Assembly: GCA_947044365.1 (NCBI GenBank)
Contig: OX345636.1
Location: 19,880,548 to 19,944,547, forward strand
DNA: 64,000 nucleotides
Reading direction: 5' to 3'
From: Petrosia ficiformis
Taxonomy: Eukaryota; Porifera; Demospongiae; Haplosclerida; Petrosiidae
Position numbers and translations under genes: made by a program. Within the stretch, counting starts at the first letter, position 1, and every line of letters starts with the position of its first letter. Under the pieces are notes generated by a model, which worked only from the letters and a program-made list of their open reading frames with translations, had not been told where the DNA came from and did not search any database. This document shows positions 9,451-19,956 of this stretch, piece after piece.

Positions 9451-10800
9451 TAGTCAAATCATTGACTGCAAAGGACTACATACAGTATTACAGTGGAACA
9501 ATTTCTGGCATCTGTGCATGAAAAAGGATTTTTGAATGGAGTTGCCACGAGGACCACAAAAGTCTTGTATCCAAACGGCATGGATGAATCTCGAAGTATT
9601 TTATACTTGGCCAAAGTTGCTGATGTTTGTCTTGACATTTGACATCCTGCTATAGTGGCAAAACAATCATAGTGAAGACCTTCCTCACTGTCCTGATGTA
9701 GCATTAGTTCAACCATTTTCTGCTGCACCAGAAAGTGTTCACGGACAATACAATCCACTTCAAGACTATAATTATTAATAATTGGTGAATGTGAGAAAGA
9801 ACAACGATAACGAGTGCTTGTGATTTAATATGAAACTTGAGTGAGCATAATTAAGCATAATGACAAAATAAGGGAAAACCCATAAGGACTGCACTGAAGC
9901 ATACCCTAATTGGAGCACAGTATGCATAAGCCTACTCAGGGCAGGTAGGAGCTGTCTTACTGGCGAGGATGTATGCTTGACATCCTGCTACACCCTGAAG
10001 AATTAGATGACGACTCCCAAGGAAATGTTCTTCCCGGCAGTGATAATGACCTAAGCATGGATGAGACTTGCAAGAGGTAGCTATATACGAAATATCTAAG
10101 TCTAAGAGAAGAAAACAATTATTATATAATCCCACTGTACACTTCCTGCAACTCAACTACACACATTTCATGTCTATCTATTAACACAAGCAGAGATATA
10201 GTACTGTACATACTTTTAAAGTAATAATCCATGTATGTATAACGTGTACAGCACACAGCTTCGAAAAAAATATGTCACAGACTAACCTTTATTCCTACTC
10301 ACTGTAGTATATCTCTGAATCAAAACACTTATAATAACCAGAACAACGCTAAAGCACCATTCTCTTTGCCCTTAAAAGACAACTGTAACATTTCCGTGAG
10401 TGGGCGTGACACTTTTGGTACAGGTTACACCTCTCCGTCCGTAACCACACCCTCATATAATATACATGTACATGGGCGTGTCATTCATGAGATTGCAAAT
10501 TGGTTCCATGGTAGCCGGTTGTTCAATCTTGGTAGGGATATAGGAAACACAATGCATGTATATGTACATATATATATATGTATGACTCTACTAGTACTGA
10601 GGGTCATACAAAGGGCAAATTGGGGATCAAGTGGAGCTTAATTGCGTTTCAGAATCTATCGGTGAATCAACTAAAGTGCATTCAGATTAAAACGCATCTG
10701 CCACCTCCTGGAACAACTCGGGGAATATTTTCTCGCCATTCTAATCCCATGAAATCCTTCTGTGGAACATGGCCGTCACAAGTGTATCCCCCCATTAACC

Positions 10801-11224
10801 TAGTCTCGTGCGCGCAGACATTCAATAAGGAGGGAACGTCTGGAGAAACTGTTATTGATTAAGTTAGCATGATGGAATTTAATTAGTTGCAATAGTCACG
10901 TGATAAACGTACGCATTACGCAAGGCATCAAATAAACATTACAGTAATCTGTTCAGCGTGTAGCACTTCTTTGAATGATGCTGGATCACGAAGGAACTTA
11001 GAGGGAGAGTCTTCAATTGAAGTAAGATGTAAAATAAGAGTTACTCTGTAGAACAGAGAGTGCCATTTTCAACACGTCAGTCACGAACGTCATGTGATAT
11101 TAATTATATTCATAAGTGTAGGTTGATCTGATTGGTCTGCACAAATCTGTGCAGAGCCCAACTTTGCCAATAGCAGTTTCCCCAGACGTTTCCTCCTTAT
11201 CGAACGTCTGCGCGCACGAGACTA
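10801..11224. mobile_element. MITE with ~57-bp inverted repeats
   Basis: The left arm TAGTCTCGTGCGCGCAGAC continues into ataaggagg-aacgtctgg. The right arm is its near-perfect reverse complement, with about 57 bases pairing with few mismatches. The same bases, cccattaac, flank it at 10791-10799 and 11225-11233, giving an 8- to 9-bp target duplication. That fits hAT- or Mutator-type mobilisation. It is nested in the IS630-like element. A shorter related end (tagtctcgcgtagccag) occurs at 36793. Confidence 0.82.
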
Positions 11225-11356
11225 CCCATTAACTCCATTAACGGTTTCACCTCAAGCAACTGTGACACCTGCAATGGTATGTCTGTAGATGTATAGTGGT
11301 ATATATAATTATAATGTTTGTGGGTGGAGTTTAAATGTTATATGTAATTATATAGG

Positions 11357-12049
11357 CTGATCAAAGTGAAAGTTTGGTCAAGTTAGTTAATCCATTCAAA
11401 AAATCAGAGTACAAAGTTGAGAAATGGCATACCAGTAAATTTAACACAGTTTCTGAATTCAAAAGAAAACCTAAAGCAAAGGTTTGAGTCACTGAAAGAT
11501 GCTGTTGATATTGCATTTGGGTACATAGAACCTGCCCATGGCCTAAAAGGACGCCAACAATGGATTAATAGTGATGATGAGATAGATGACATGTACAAGT
11601 TGCATACAAAGAAAAAGGAACTGATTATCTGGTGCTACCCTCTTCAGATGACTGTGTTACAAAAATGTTCGAAGGAAGAGTCTCACTCTGGATCTTCTAA
11701 GCGTACAAAATGTGTAGAAAAGAATGAACAAGCTTTGGAAAATGTAAAAGAGATTGTTTCAAAACTGCAACTAAAGCATGGAAACAATTATACACCAGAG
11801 CAGTTCCAATGCCTGGGCTCAGATGATTGACATCAAAAAACACCAGAGTTTAAATGATCCCCCAGACTACCCATTTTTCTGAGGAAGTAAATCTAAAGGC
11901 AGAAGCCAATTAGGTACTACTGGTGCTTGTTCTACATCTTCTTTACATTCTCCCTCAAAAAGGATCCATGCTCGTACTGAATTACTTAACCAGTTAATGA
12001 AAATCATGTGTGATCCAATTTTGGCAATGAATTGTTTTAATCCTAGTTA
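11357..12049 (+). pseudogene. Accessory gene of the transposon, unknown
   Basis: Unidentified protein broken by at least two single-base frameshifts. Frame one gives ADQSESLVKLVNPFKK then WHTSKFNTVSEFKRK. Frame two (11417-11830) gives QRFESLKDAVDIAFGYIEP, then a Lys/Glu-rich middle and EQALENVKEIVSKLQLKHG. Frame three, from about 11810, gives AWAQMIDIKKHQSLNDPPD and a tail rich in Ser and Lys. The order and spacing suggest one original gene of about 220 residues. The block W-x-x-M-I ... DPPD-x-P-F reminds me of a protein family repeated in sponge genomes, but this is from memory. It lies convergent to the transposase inside the same inverted repeats, so it may be a second transposon gene. Confidence 0.45.
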
Positions 12050-12057
12050 AAGCTTCT

Positions 12058-12929
12058 TTAATGACTTATAACAGGGTCATTCAGGCACTGCAGTAGAGTA
12101 TCATGTCGTCGTAAATATGCTTTCAGGTAACTAAATGTTTCTTCGATAGGGTTGTAATCTGGGCTATAAGGAGGAAGAAGAAACACAGGAATTCCAACAG
12201 ATGCAAATAACAAAGAAACTTCTGGCACATGGTGTATAGTGCAGTTATCCATAATGACAATGGATTTAGGCGATGAACCATCAAAAGAATGCATTTGGGG
12301 AATTAAAAATCCTCGAACAATCCACTGTACTTGTAGTACAGTCCCATGCAACCAAGCCATCAGATGCTATTGCTGCAATCACAGATATTCGGGTACCTCT
12401 TACAAGCATTGTATGACAGTGGGGAGTTTCTCCTCTGATGGCATAACCATATTTTCTCATATAGTTACTGTTGTTGCACACAGTTTCATTAAGCCAAACA
12501 AATTTATCTTTGCCATAAAGAGCCCTCTCAGTTCAAATGATCTCTGCAATGCAATTTGCCTGACTCTTTTGTGAGTAAATCCATGTCTGTGAAGTAGTCT
12601 GCATACAGTTGAAGGTGATACTTCAATACTACTGATATTATGAGTCAATTTACATAATTCAGAGAGATGGAGTGATGGATTTTCCAAAATAAGACCAACA
12701 ATAAATAGTTCTTCATAGTCATTCAGTTTTCTCATGTATTTTCTAGGCATATTACATAATTTTGGTGATATGTCACCCGTTATCTCAAAGAGTTTATAAA
12801 TTCTTCTGCAGGTACTTACAGAAATATTGAGTCTTCTGGATATCTCTGCAAATGATAGTTCAAATGCCAAACATTCCTCCATCTTAAATCATTTGAATAA
12901 GGTGCTTTTCTACCTGGCTCAACAGACAT
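12058..12929 (-). pseudogene. IS630/Tc1-like DDE transposase, broken
   Basis: Cut-and-paste transposase remnant. From the likely start (ATG at 12929, MSVEPGRKAPYSNDLRWR) a frameshift leads into a helix-turn-helix N-terminus (LSFAEISRRLNISVSTCRRI, 12457-12882). A second shift leads to VWLNETVCNNSN and then VIAAIASDGLVAWD. A third leads to the C-terminal core, IVIMDNCTIHH and LPPYSPDYNPIEETFSYLK (12058-12360). The last two blocks carry the second Asp and the Glu of the DDE triad. The first block normally has Asp (LDET) but reads LNET, so a catalytic residue is lost as well. Length agrees with IS630-type enzymes of about 290 residues. Confidence 0.82.
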
Positions 12930-13011
12930 TACTCTTGCAGCAGAGTAATTTTTGTTTTCAATTTTCCCGCTAAACCTACAAGCACGCCCATATATTTACA
13001 GAGGGTGTGGT

Positions 13012-13555
13012 TACGGAACGGAATGATTGTGTCAACGCAACTGAAATCCTCGGTATCTGGAGGCCACCACACGAGTGAGCATCGATCTCAGTAACTGTTT
13101 AGAGACCACACCCATCATTTATTACTTTGAATAATAATTATTAATTATAATGAAAATCAACGTGATTCATCAGCTGTGCCGCCTACGCAATTAGATCTTT
13201 CAACATCTAAAAGAAGTTGCTTTGAAGATAGGAGTAGCATGAAATGGAGCGGTGCAGCATTCTACAATATTCTCATAAACTAATAACAAAACGATAGGAA
13301 GACAAAAACCTGAATAAAATCTATAAAACATCGCTTTATACAAACATATATTATAAGGTTTTCTATGATGTTATATATAGTTACCAAAAAACTCTGATAG
13401 GAAGCTACATACTGCATTCAATTACAAGTTTTATAAAAAGGTGGTATATATGTCTAGACAAATGAGTTTTTGAATATCATACAGGGCTAGCTTCCACAAT
13501 TCATGTTCATAACCACTTCATTAATGTTTCTAAGATACATATATAATATTATATA
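13012..13555. other. Non-coding AT-rich stretch
   Basis: No supported gene. Mostly AT-rich, with tata runs near 13372-13390 and 13537-13560. Confidence 0.45.
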
Positions 13556-13559
13556 ATTT

Positions 13560-13735
13560 AATAACTAGCCCTCAGGATGTTATTATTAGCCCTCATGATG
13601 TGATAATGTGATATTATTAGCCCTCATAATGTAAATAAGCCTTCATGATGTAATAATTAGCCTTCATAATGTAATAACGTAATAATTAGGCCTCTCAATG
13701 TGATATTATTAGCCCTCATGATGTAAATACATTGA
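13560..13735. repeat. Degenerate minisatellite, ~20-30 bp unit
   Basis: Seven or eight imperfect copies of a unit like ttagccctcatgatgtaata, with some copies extended by an extra gtgatatta. Copies vary in length and by substitutions. Confidence 0.8.
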
Positions 13736-13890
13736 TTTTATCAGCCCTGATGGATATACCCTAGGCAGTGCTATTATAATTTTTGCAATTATACTATAAT
13801 AAATATGAAATAGTTGTTGTTATTATTCGCAAAAGCTGTTAAGATATCAAGAGTTTGTAGTATGAAGACACAACACTTTCTAAACCATAA

Positions 13891-14056
13891 AGCAATTGTG
13901 CTTGCTTTCTTGATCTCAAGAAAGCATTCGATACTGTTCCTCATGCTCCATTAATTGACCTTCTTTCCTCTCTCAATTGTCCTATTTTATTTAAATGGCT
14001 TTATTCATATTTATCATCTCGTTCTCAGCATTCTCATTGTTTGTCACAAAACCACA
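13891..14056 (+). pseudogene. Non-LTR reverse transcriptase fragment
   Basis: About 55 residues of a LINE-type reverse transcriptase. It reads LDLKKAFDTVPHAPLIDLL, the palm block with its catalytic Asp context (KAFD-x-V-x-H), then SYLSSRSQ, the next conserved position. The frame stops near 14056. The YADD block is not found nearby. A C-terminal piece of the same kind is at 15500-15860. Confidence 0.78.
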
Positions 14057-15495
14057 CCTAAACTTAATAATTAATAATGCACGAAGAATTAGAGACCAGG
14101 AGCATGTCTCATGCCTAAAGAGGCCTGATCTCACTCATTTCAAGGCTGAGAGGTTGGAATCTCTGATTGATTATTTTCACACCTATATATAACTGGAAGC
14201 TTTAGGATAGCTTTCTCGGAAAGGACATTAATTAAACTCAAACATACTTATCAACAGATCAATTTGGTTGCTAGAAGTTTTCCCACACCATAACCATGAA
14301 TCAATCTCCTAAGCAACTAAATAATAACTGCACATTCTCACCTCATGTTATGTAGTCATGCACATCGCTTTCAGCTTTAGACTGTGGAGAGCGTATTAAA
14401 AAAATTAAGGGTTTCTCACTGAAACAGTTCCCAACCAATCCAATAAAGCTGTCGTGTAAAACTCTTCTTTGCTGTTTAGTTCGAGACAACACAGTTAGCT
14501 AATTGCCCATCATGCTATGCACACACAGTATTACCTTGCTAGACTCCGTTCACTTGTCATGATCACTCATGCAAGGAAATGTCAGCTCAAGATATTCTTA
14601 GTCAACCAATCACTTTGCTTTCTAAATACATTGGAAAAACAAATTCTTGTAAAAAGAATGATGAAACTCAGCATCCCAACTAGGAAGTCTAGTAAGTAGT
14701 GTTACATAAAAACATACTTCACATTTGCAATATAGCCGCTCAAGACATCACCCCTGAGCAAGGTCAAAGCTGACCTAGCTATTCCATGTAACAATTAACT
14801 CGTGAGAAGGTGAGGTTTTATACTATTTATATTTACTCTTGAGAGGTATAGATGGATGAAGGAATGGGGAATTGAGATTGCTAGCAAGAAGGGGCTGAGA
14901 AATAGAGCATTTGAACTTGTGAACAATAATCTGAAATCAGAGCTAGCATTGTTTTCCTTTCCTCTTAAGACAGGTGGTGAGGAACTTGTCATCACCGATT
15001 GTATATGCAACACACCTATAGCTAAAGATGAACATATGCGGTATTACATCATTGTACTATATTGTTATAAACACATCATAGCATAACTTGAGTGTAAACA
15101 TGTTTATAACACTACCAAAACAGGAAAATAATTGTTATAGGATAGGAAGGACATAATATCAGTTTATGCAATAACACATTTGTTTCATAGTATCATTATA
15201 CTTTCTTCTCCAAACTCTATACTTTTTTTAACAGTAGGGTAGACATAGCAAATTCCATGCTTGTGCACTACTTGGAAACTACATGTGCACAGACAGTTTT
15301 CATTAATAGAACACCCAGCATATGCAATCTTGAAAACTTTATGTCCATTCCTCATACCCCATACCCCATACCCCATACCCCATATCCAGATTTGGACACT
15401 AATGGCATATCATGTGAATCATATTTGTTCAAAGCTAGATCCCTTCTTGGCTATATACTTGTATAGAATGTTCCACCGATTTAATAATCTTGATG
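14057..15495. other. Mostly non-coding, one 76-aa ORF
   Basis: No recognised gene. An open frame at 14856-15086 (starts MKEWGIEIASKKGLRNR) has fairly regular amino-acid content but no family I know and no splice context. At 15354-15385 there are four copies of ccccatac. Confidence 0.3.
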
Positions 15496-15499
15496 TCAT

Positions 15500-15870
15500 C
15501 TTAACTCTGCAGGTTCAAGACCCAAGTTCTTCCAATAGTTAACTATGCATGTGTAGTTTGGGATCCTGATTTTAGGAAAGACTACAAAGCTCTAGAAGAC
15601 CTCCAGGTATTTGCCATGAGGATAGCATTGGGTTTATGGATCGACTTTCCTGACGGGAAGTTCAATTTACCATTCTATTTGAAACAGCATATAAGCTGCA
15701 TGGACTTAGTTATTGCCCTGTTGGATTTTATTTTTATTGTTCTACTCTAAATGTAAGAGTTTCTGATAGTAAACAACTTGTTTCATCTTTTTCACAAACC
15801 AACTCAGCCTTCTACTCCTTTTTTCATCATTCTGTCATCATTCTGTCATCATTCTGTCAGATGATATTAT
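15500..15870 (+). pseudogene. Non-LTR RT C-terminal fragment
   Basis: The region after the palm of a LINE reverse transcriptase. It reads VLPIVNYACVVWDPDFRKDY then LEDLQVFAMRIALGL, the usual P-x-x-x-Y-x-x-x-V-W block. After a frame change comes YCSTLNVRVSDSKQL and SFFHHS, as at the end of such proteins. Three 12-bp copies of atcattctgtc at 15833-15860 end it. It may be the same copy as 13891, with the middle deleted or replaced. Confidence 0.7.
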
Positions 15871-17230
15871 AAATAGTAAAAATATTAGTTGTTGTGAAAC
15901 TTGTTTAAAAACATATATTTATGATAAGCAGTGTTTTTTGAATTAATTTTCTTTATTCTTTTAGTAGTTAGAATTATAATCTTTTGAGATCCCATTAGCC
16001 TTGCTATTAGGATGTTACTAAACTATCCTTTAGTCTCACTTGCATTCTTGGTTAATGAACGGTAAAACATAAAGTCACTTTTGGCTGAACAGTACTTTAC
16101 ATATAATGAATAAGGTTATTATAATAACTCAGAATTATTTCAAACTTCATCCTCCCAAGAGGATTGACTATAGTAGAGTGAACTCTTGGACTGTGGGAAG
16201 TGACAATAGTAGAGCTAAAGGTGGATTTTGGAATGTCAGAGTCGGATGCAGCCTTCCTCGCATCCATCACTTCACTAATAGCTGTGATTGGTAGGCCCAT
16301 GGACTCTTAAAACTTCGATGTTTTGAAGGTCTTTGGTAGGGTCTTTCATTTTTACTTAAGATATGATGTGCATGAAGGACTAATAAATGAGAGAGGTTTA
16401 AGCTACAAAAGCTTACCAGCTTTACAGAAATCAAACTGCACGTGGACAACTTCTGATCTTCCATATATGAGATTAGGTTACTTGTGTAATTATGCAATGG
16501 TATGTTGACAAGTTTGATAAAGAGATTTTATCATTTGACTGCGATCCTGATCACGTTAATCACAAATGTGAGAATTGTCCGAAAATTCGCCAGTCTCACA
16601 ATTAATTATCTGGAATAAAATGGCCACCTATACACTCAAGTGTTTCATAACTTACAAGTCTTCTAGATGGCAGTAGAGCACTGTTAATGGCAAAACTACT
16701 AGATTGTTCCTCAATCTCCAGGAAATACATTCTTACATTTGTGAAGTTAAAGAAATAAATACTTGCGCATGCGCACTTGATTCTGCACTGTATCACATGT
16801 CTGTACTACTCTGCAGATGTTTAGTGTTCACTCCTTTTGTGATCAGTGAAGTGTAAATAAGTACTACTTGACTATATAAATAAATGACAAGTCTGTTTCA
16901 AGCCAGCAAAGCGAATCTCAGCCTGGTCTTTCAGCTACCATTGTATCTGAAAATAACACATCTGAATGTGGTGCAAAATAGCAACACTCAAATAATACAT
17001 CTAACCTTGCTATTCTCATTTTTGCATGTTGTCAATAAGAAAAATATACTATACCTGTGTTAATCTTTGAAGCACATTAAATAATGGCGGAGTTGTGAGT
17101 AGAAAAGAGACAAATTGAATTAGCAAAAAAAAGAATGATAGTTCAACCCAACCAAACCTACATTAGCTGCTGTAATCAATGAAAGAACCGAGTATCCAAG
17201 ATGCATGATGGTTAAAATAAGTATTATTAT
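15871..17230. other. No supported gene
   Basis: AT-rich. Open frames at 16106-16294 and 16323-16508 have no recognisable content. The bases tgcgcatgcgca near 16764 form a short palindrome. Confidence 0.35.
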
Positions 17231-17233
17231 TTC

Positions 17234-17485
17234 TTTAGAATTCTCTGCCCGGATCGAAAATATAGTCCCAAAGAAAGGGCTGAGATTGGAAAGTTTGCTG
17301 TTGAAAATGGTGTTCTAGCAGCTAACATTTTACAATCAATACAAGCCGGTAAACCAGTTCTAAATAGTGTTGCACAACAAATTGATGGAAGTGATGATAC
17401 AGAAGACAACGACTACAGTAGCAGAGAAAGTGATGATGAAAGCAGCAAAGATGATGATGATACAAGTAGTTTGATGACCAAGTAG
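17234..17485 (+). pseudogene. YSP-type helix segment with acidic tail
   Basis: An 82-residue open segment ending at a stop. It reads CPDRKYSPKERAEIGKFAVENG, shortened here to the core KYSPKERAEIGKFAVENG, followed by an alanine-containing helix and an acidic Asp/Ser/Glu tail. The core resembles the segment DAQKAVIGKRAAEHG in the pogo-like transposase at 49.4-49.8 kb. It is probably a DNA-binding helix from the N-terminal region of a pogo-related protein. No start codon is assigned; an acceptor may precede it (atttctttag). Function unknown. Confidence 0.4.
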
Positions 17486-17675
17486 TGATTTTGATGACAT
17501 GTATGAGCACCATGAATACTATAATGATTGCTTGTAAAACATATAGTTTACAATATTCAATTATCATAAAAATGTGTATATCTATTCTTTAATGCTATTA
17601 AAAAAAATTTAGTTTACAATATACCATTTTTTATTCTGTAATGTTCAATTAGCTTCATCAACTTTTCTTCTCTCC

Positions 17676-17963
17676 TCAAAGTATTAAGATGGATTGCATC
17701 TCCAAGTCCCTTGAATATTGCCTTCTACCAGTCACTTCACAATTTATTGATCCACCTCGTCTTAGAAATATAGCACAAAGTGTACTGATTTTTCTTGGTA
17801 AGTGGCAAACTAAACTGCCATCCGATTTATGCACTCCAACTGCATATCTGTCAACAACATTTCCAAACTCTCTTTTGCACTCTAACTCCTCTCCCAGTAC
17901 TGGTGTCCACACAGTATGATACACATGGAAACCTCTAACTACACTTCTCATCGCAGTAGCCAT
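17676..17963 (-). CDS. HIRAN-like domain protein
   Basis: A 95-residue ORF. Residues about 5-80 read VRGFHVYHTVWTPVLGEEL, then REFGNVVDRYAVGVHKSDG and CHLPRKIST, then FLRRGGSINCEVTG. This pattern of an aromatic strand, GE, N-x-x-D-x-x-A-V, a V-G-H/C-L-P turn and a final strand matches HIRAN-like folds, which bind DNA ends in helicases such as HLTF and Rad5. Stand-alone versions are frequent in sponges and cnidarians as I recall, with unknown role. The start ATG at 17963 directly precedes the domain. Past residue 85 (RDLEMQ) the frame slips: another frame continues EEKLMKLIEH, which looks like the normal C-terminus, so a late frameshift is likely. Confidence 0.6.
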   Translation of the reverse strand: MATAMRSVVRGFHVYHTVWTPVLGEELECKREFGNVVDRYAVGVHKSDGSLVCHLPRKISTLCAIFLRRGGSINCEVTGRRQYSRDLEMQSILIL

Positions 17964-18112
17964 AATTTACACGAAGTAATAATTATAACTAGAATTTAAT
18001 TTTGCGCACATGTCTTTGCGCGAAAATTAATTCCTGCAAAAAACAGCAAAACAATTAATAATTCCATCAAAATCATCATGTTATACGGTATGTCAAGTAA
18101 AGATGAACCATA

Positions 18113-18270
18113 CAGCTGAAAATATCAACAGATGAATGGGGCATAACAAATAAGATAAACTGTATTGTGACCGACAGTGCAGCCAACATGATTGCTGCTG
18201 CACGATTGACAGGCTGGCTAAGTCTGTTTCTATCATATGCCAGACAGTCCCATTCGTAAGAATGCACATC
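18113..18270 (+). pseudogene. hAT transposase core fragment
   Basis: About 40 residues. The frame reads DEWGITNKINCIVTDSAANM and continues IAAARLTGW. This is the second catalytic block of hAT enzymes (W-x-I-x-x-K-I ... T-D-x-A-x-N-M). It is bounded by stops, with nothing of the other blocks nearby. From 18271 to 18800 I see no supported gene. Confidence 0.65.
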
Positions 18271-18802
18271 TTTTTCTGGGATACTTTCTCATTAATGGCA
18301 CAGCTTCTAAGAAGAGTTGTGAGAGGCTGTCCCTTTCGGATGATGTTAATTGATGCGGAACAATAATATATGTACGTCTGTTGAAAATTCTCTATACAGA
18401 ATAATCTGACAGTTTGTTACATCTAGCATCTACCTCCCTTAAGGACGACAGGAGAGACGTCAAAACTGATACTCAACATTTGTCTTATCACAATTTAGTT
18501 CATGTACGATATGGGTAATAACATTGCCACACAGTACACTTGCATATCCTTCACTATTTGGTAGTGAATACAAACATACTTGTTGATTGTGCTCTAATGC
18601 AACAGTTGTACATCGGCTACTGGTAACACCTTCAACAGACAGTGATAAAATCGCAGGAGCCATTGTTTTTCTTGAAGAAGCGACCACGATCCACCTTGGG
18701 TGCCAATCCATTTCTGTCGAGTAAACGCAACTGTAAGTATAATGGAGTATGGGTCATGAATTATTCACAATTTTCAGCAATGGTTAACGTTTTTGAAGTT
18801 TT

Positions 18803-18885
18803 TATGGCCCGTAGGACCATCCCTATGATTGCTTTCCAAGGAAGTTACGTCATTTCCGGGGGCGGAACCAATAAAGAAGCGTGCT
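18803..18885 (+). repeat. Dispersed repeat, inverted copy at 26.4 kb
   Basis: The stretch ttttatggcccgtaggaccatccctatg continues to gaagttacgtcatttccggggg. The reverse complement of 26430-26610 shows the same two blocks in the same order, with about 90 bases between them. Probably a small non-autonomous element. The 19073-19342 open frame (89 aa) just after it is unrecognised. Confidence 0.65.
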
Positions 18886-19956
18886 GGGAACTCTGCGAAA
18901 TCCTGTAGCAATGGAAACTTTGTAATTACCAGTAGAACTGCTACCTTTTAAACTGCACAGACCTTTAACTCACTCAGTTAGATGAAAGACCTACTAAGAA
19001 GGTCACAATTAAGTCCAAGGTTATCAGCACACCCACTTCACTGACTCCTTACCAGCCCAATCAAGAAACAACTTGCATGATTGGTTGGATAACATAGCAG
19101 GGACGCTAGGGGGGCCGGAGTGTTTAGTGTATAATACGGAGAACATTAGACAAAAAGGACTATTTCATCATCTGAAAACAGACATTCATGGTATATTTAT
19201 TTCAGAAATTGCCAAAAATTTAGCCTGGGCATCAGAGTGCTATACAAATAATATATCTGCTGGAGCGTACTACTCAGTAAAGCCTGGGGGAATGGGATGC
19301 CTAACAATGGTTAATACTAAAATAGGGCCATTCCTTAGTTAAAGGTGAGCTTATTATTAATTAATGTGCTATTGTATATGTAGTCATGTATATTTTTTTT
19401 ATACAAGTCAGGGTTTCGTTTTTGTTCATTTGCTCCTTCCTTGCCAGAGCCTTGACCTCTCAACTTCGTATATGTACTTCAATAGTATGCAAATTTTTAT
19501 ATTCTTTTCCTGAATCAAATTCACATAGCATTAAATCTGCAACATAGCCACCCACAAATTGGGAAAATGTTGTTTCCACAGTAACAATGAAATCATCAAA
19601 ACTACTCCCTGTATGCTGGTAATCACATTTACAGTATTTGTAAATGCAATATTGCTGCCATACAGTACAGTACAGTAACAGTAATTGGTGTAGTGAGACA
19701 GCAGAACTCAGGTAATTACTGTTACTGTATAGTGATATTTTATTGACTTGTACGAAATTTATTAAATTGTGATTTGAAGCAAAATTGGGGCTCAGCACTT
19801 TATAAAATACTGAGCATAATTTAAACACCTTTCTAGTTATATGTATGCAAAATGGCAATTTTTTTCACTTGTGCGTCCAGCTGTTTACCTTTGTTCATAC
19901 ACCTGGCACCTGGTACAGGCTGGTAGCTTACTACTACTAGTGTGTCTACTCTTAGT
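18886..19956. other. No recognised gene
   Basis: Two open frames are noted without function: 19073-19342 plus (starts MHDWLDNIAGTLGGPEC) and the C-terminal half of 19460-19858 minus, whose last part (SSFDDFIVTVETTFSQFVGG) looks protein-like and may be an exon. Neither matches a family I know. Confidence 0.25.

Larger units (their letters stand above)
10444..13011. mobile_element. Two-gene IS630/Tc1-like transposon
   Basis: A 2568-bp unit. It starts ACCACACCCTC and ends with the exact reverse complement GAGGGTGTGGT. TA stands immediately outside at 10442-10443 and 13012-13013, as expected for Tc1/mariner/IS630 insertion. The similarity of the arms continues inward (atatat-gggcgtg) and outward (ccgtccg / cggaacgg), so the repeat may be longer than the TA boundary suggests. 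Inside are a minus-strand DDE transposase remnant and, convergent to it, a plus-strand gene of unknown function. A separate 424-bp MITE is nested near the left end. Confidence 0.7.

Noticed and set aside
9459..9758. Minus-strand 99-aa ORF as a gene
   Set aside because: No recognisable content. It lies next to a plus-strand hAT fragment and is probably chance.
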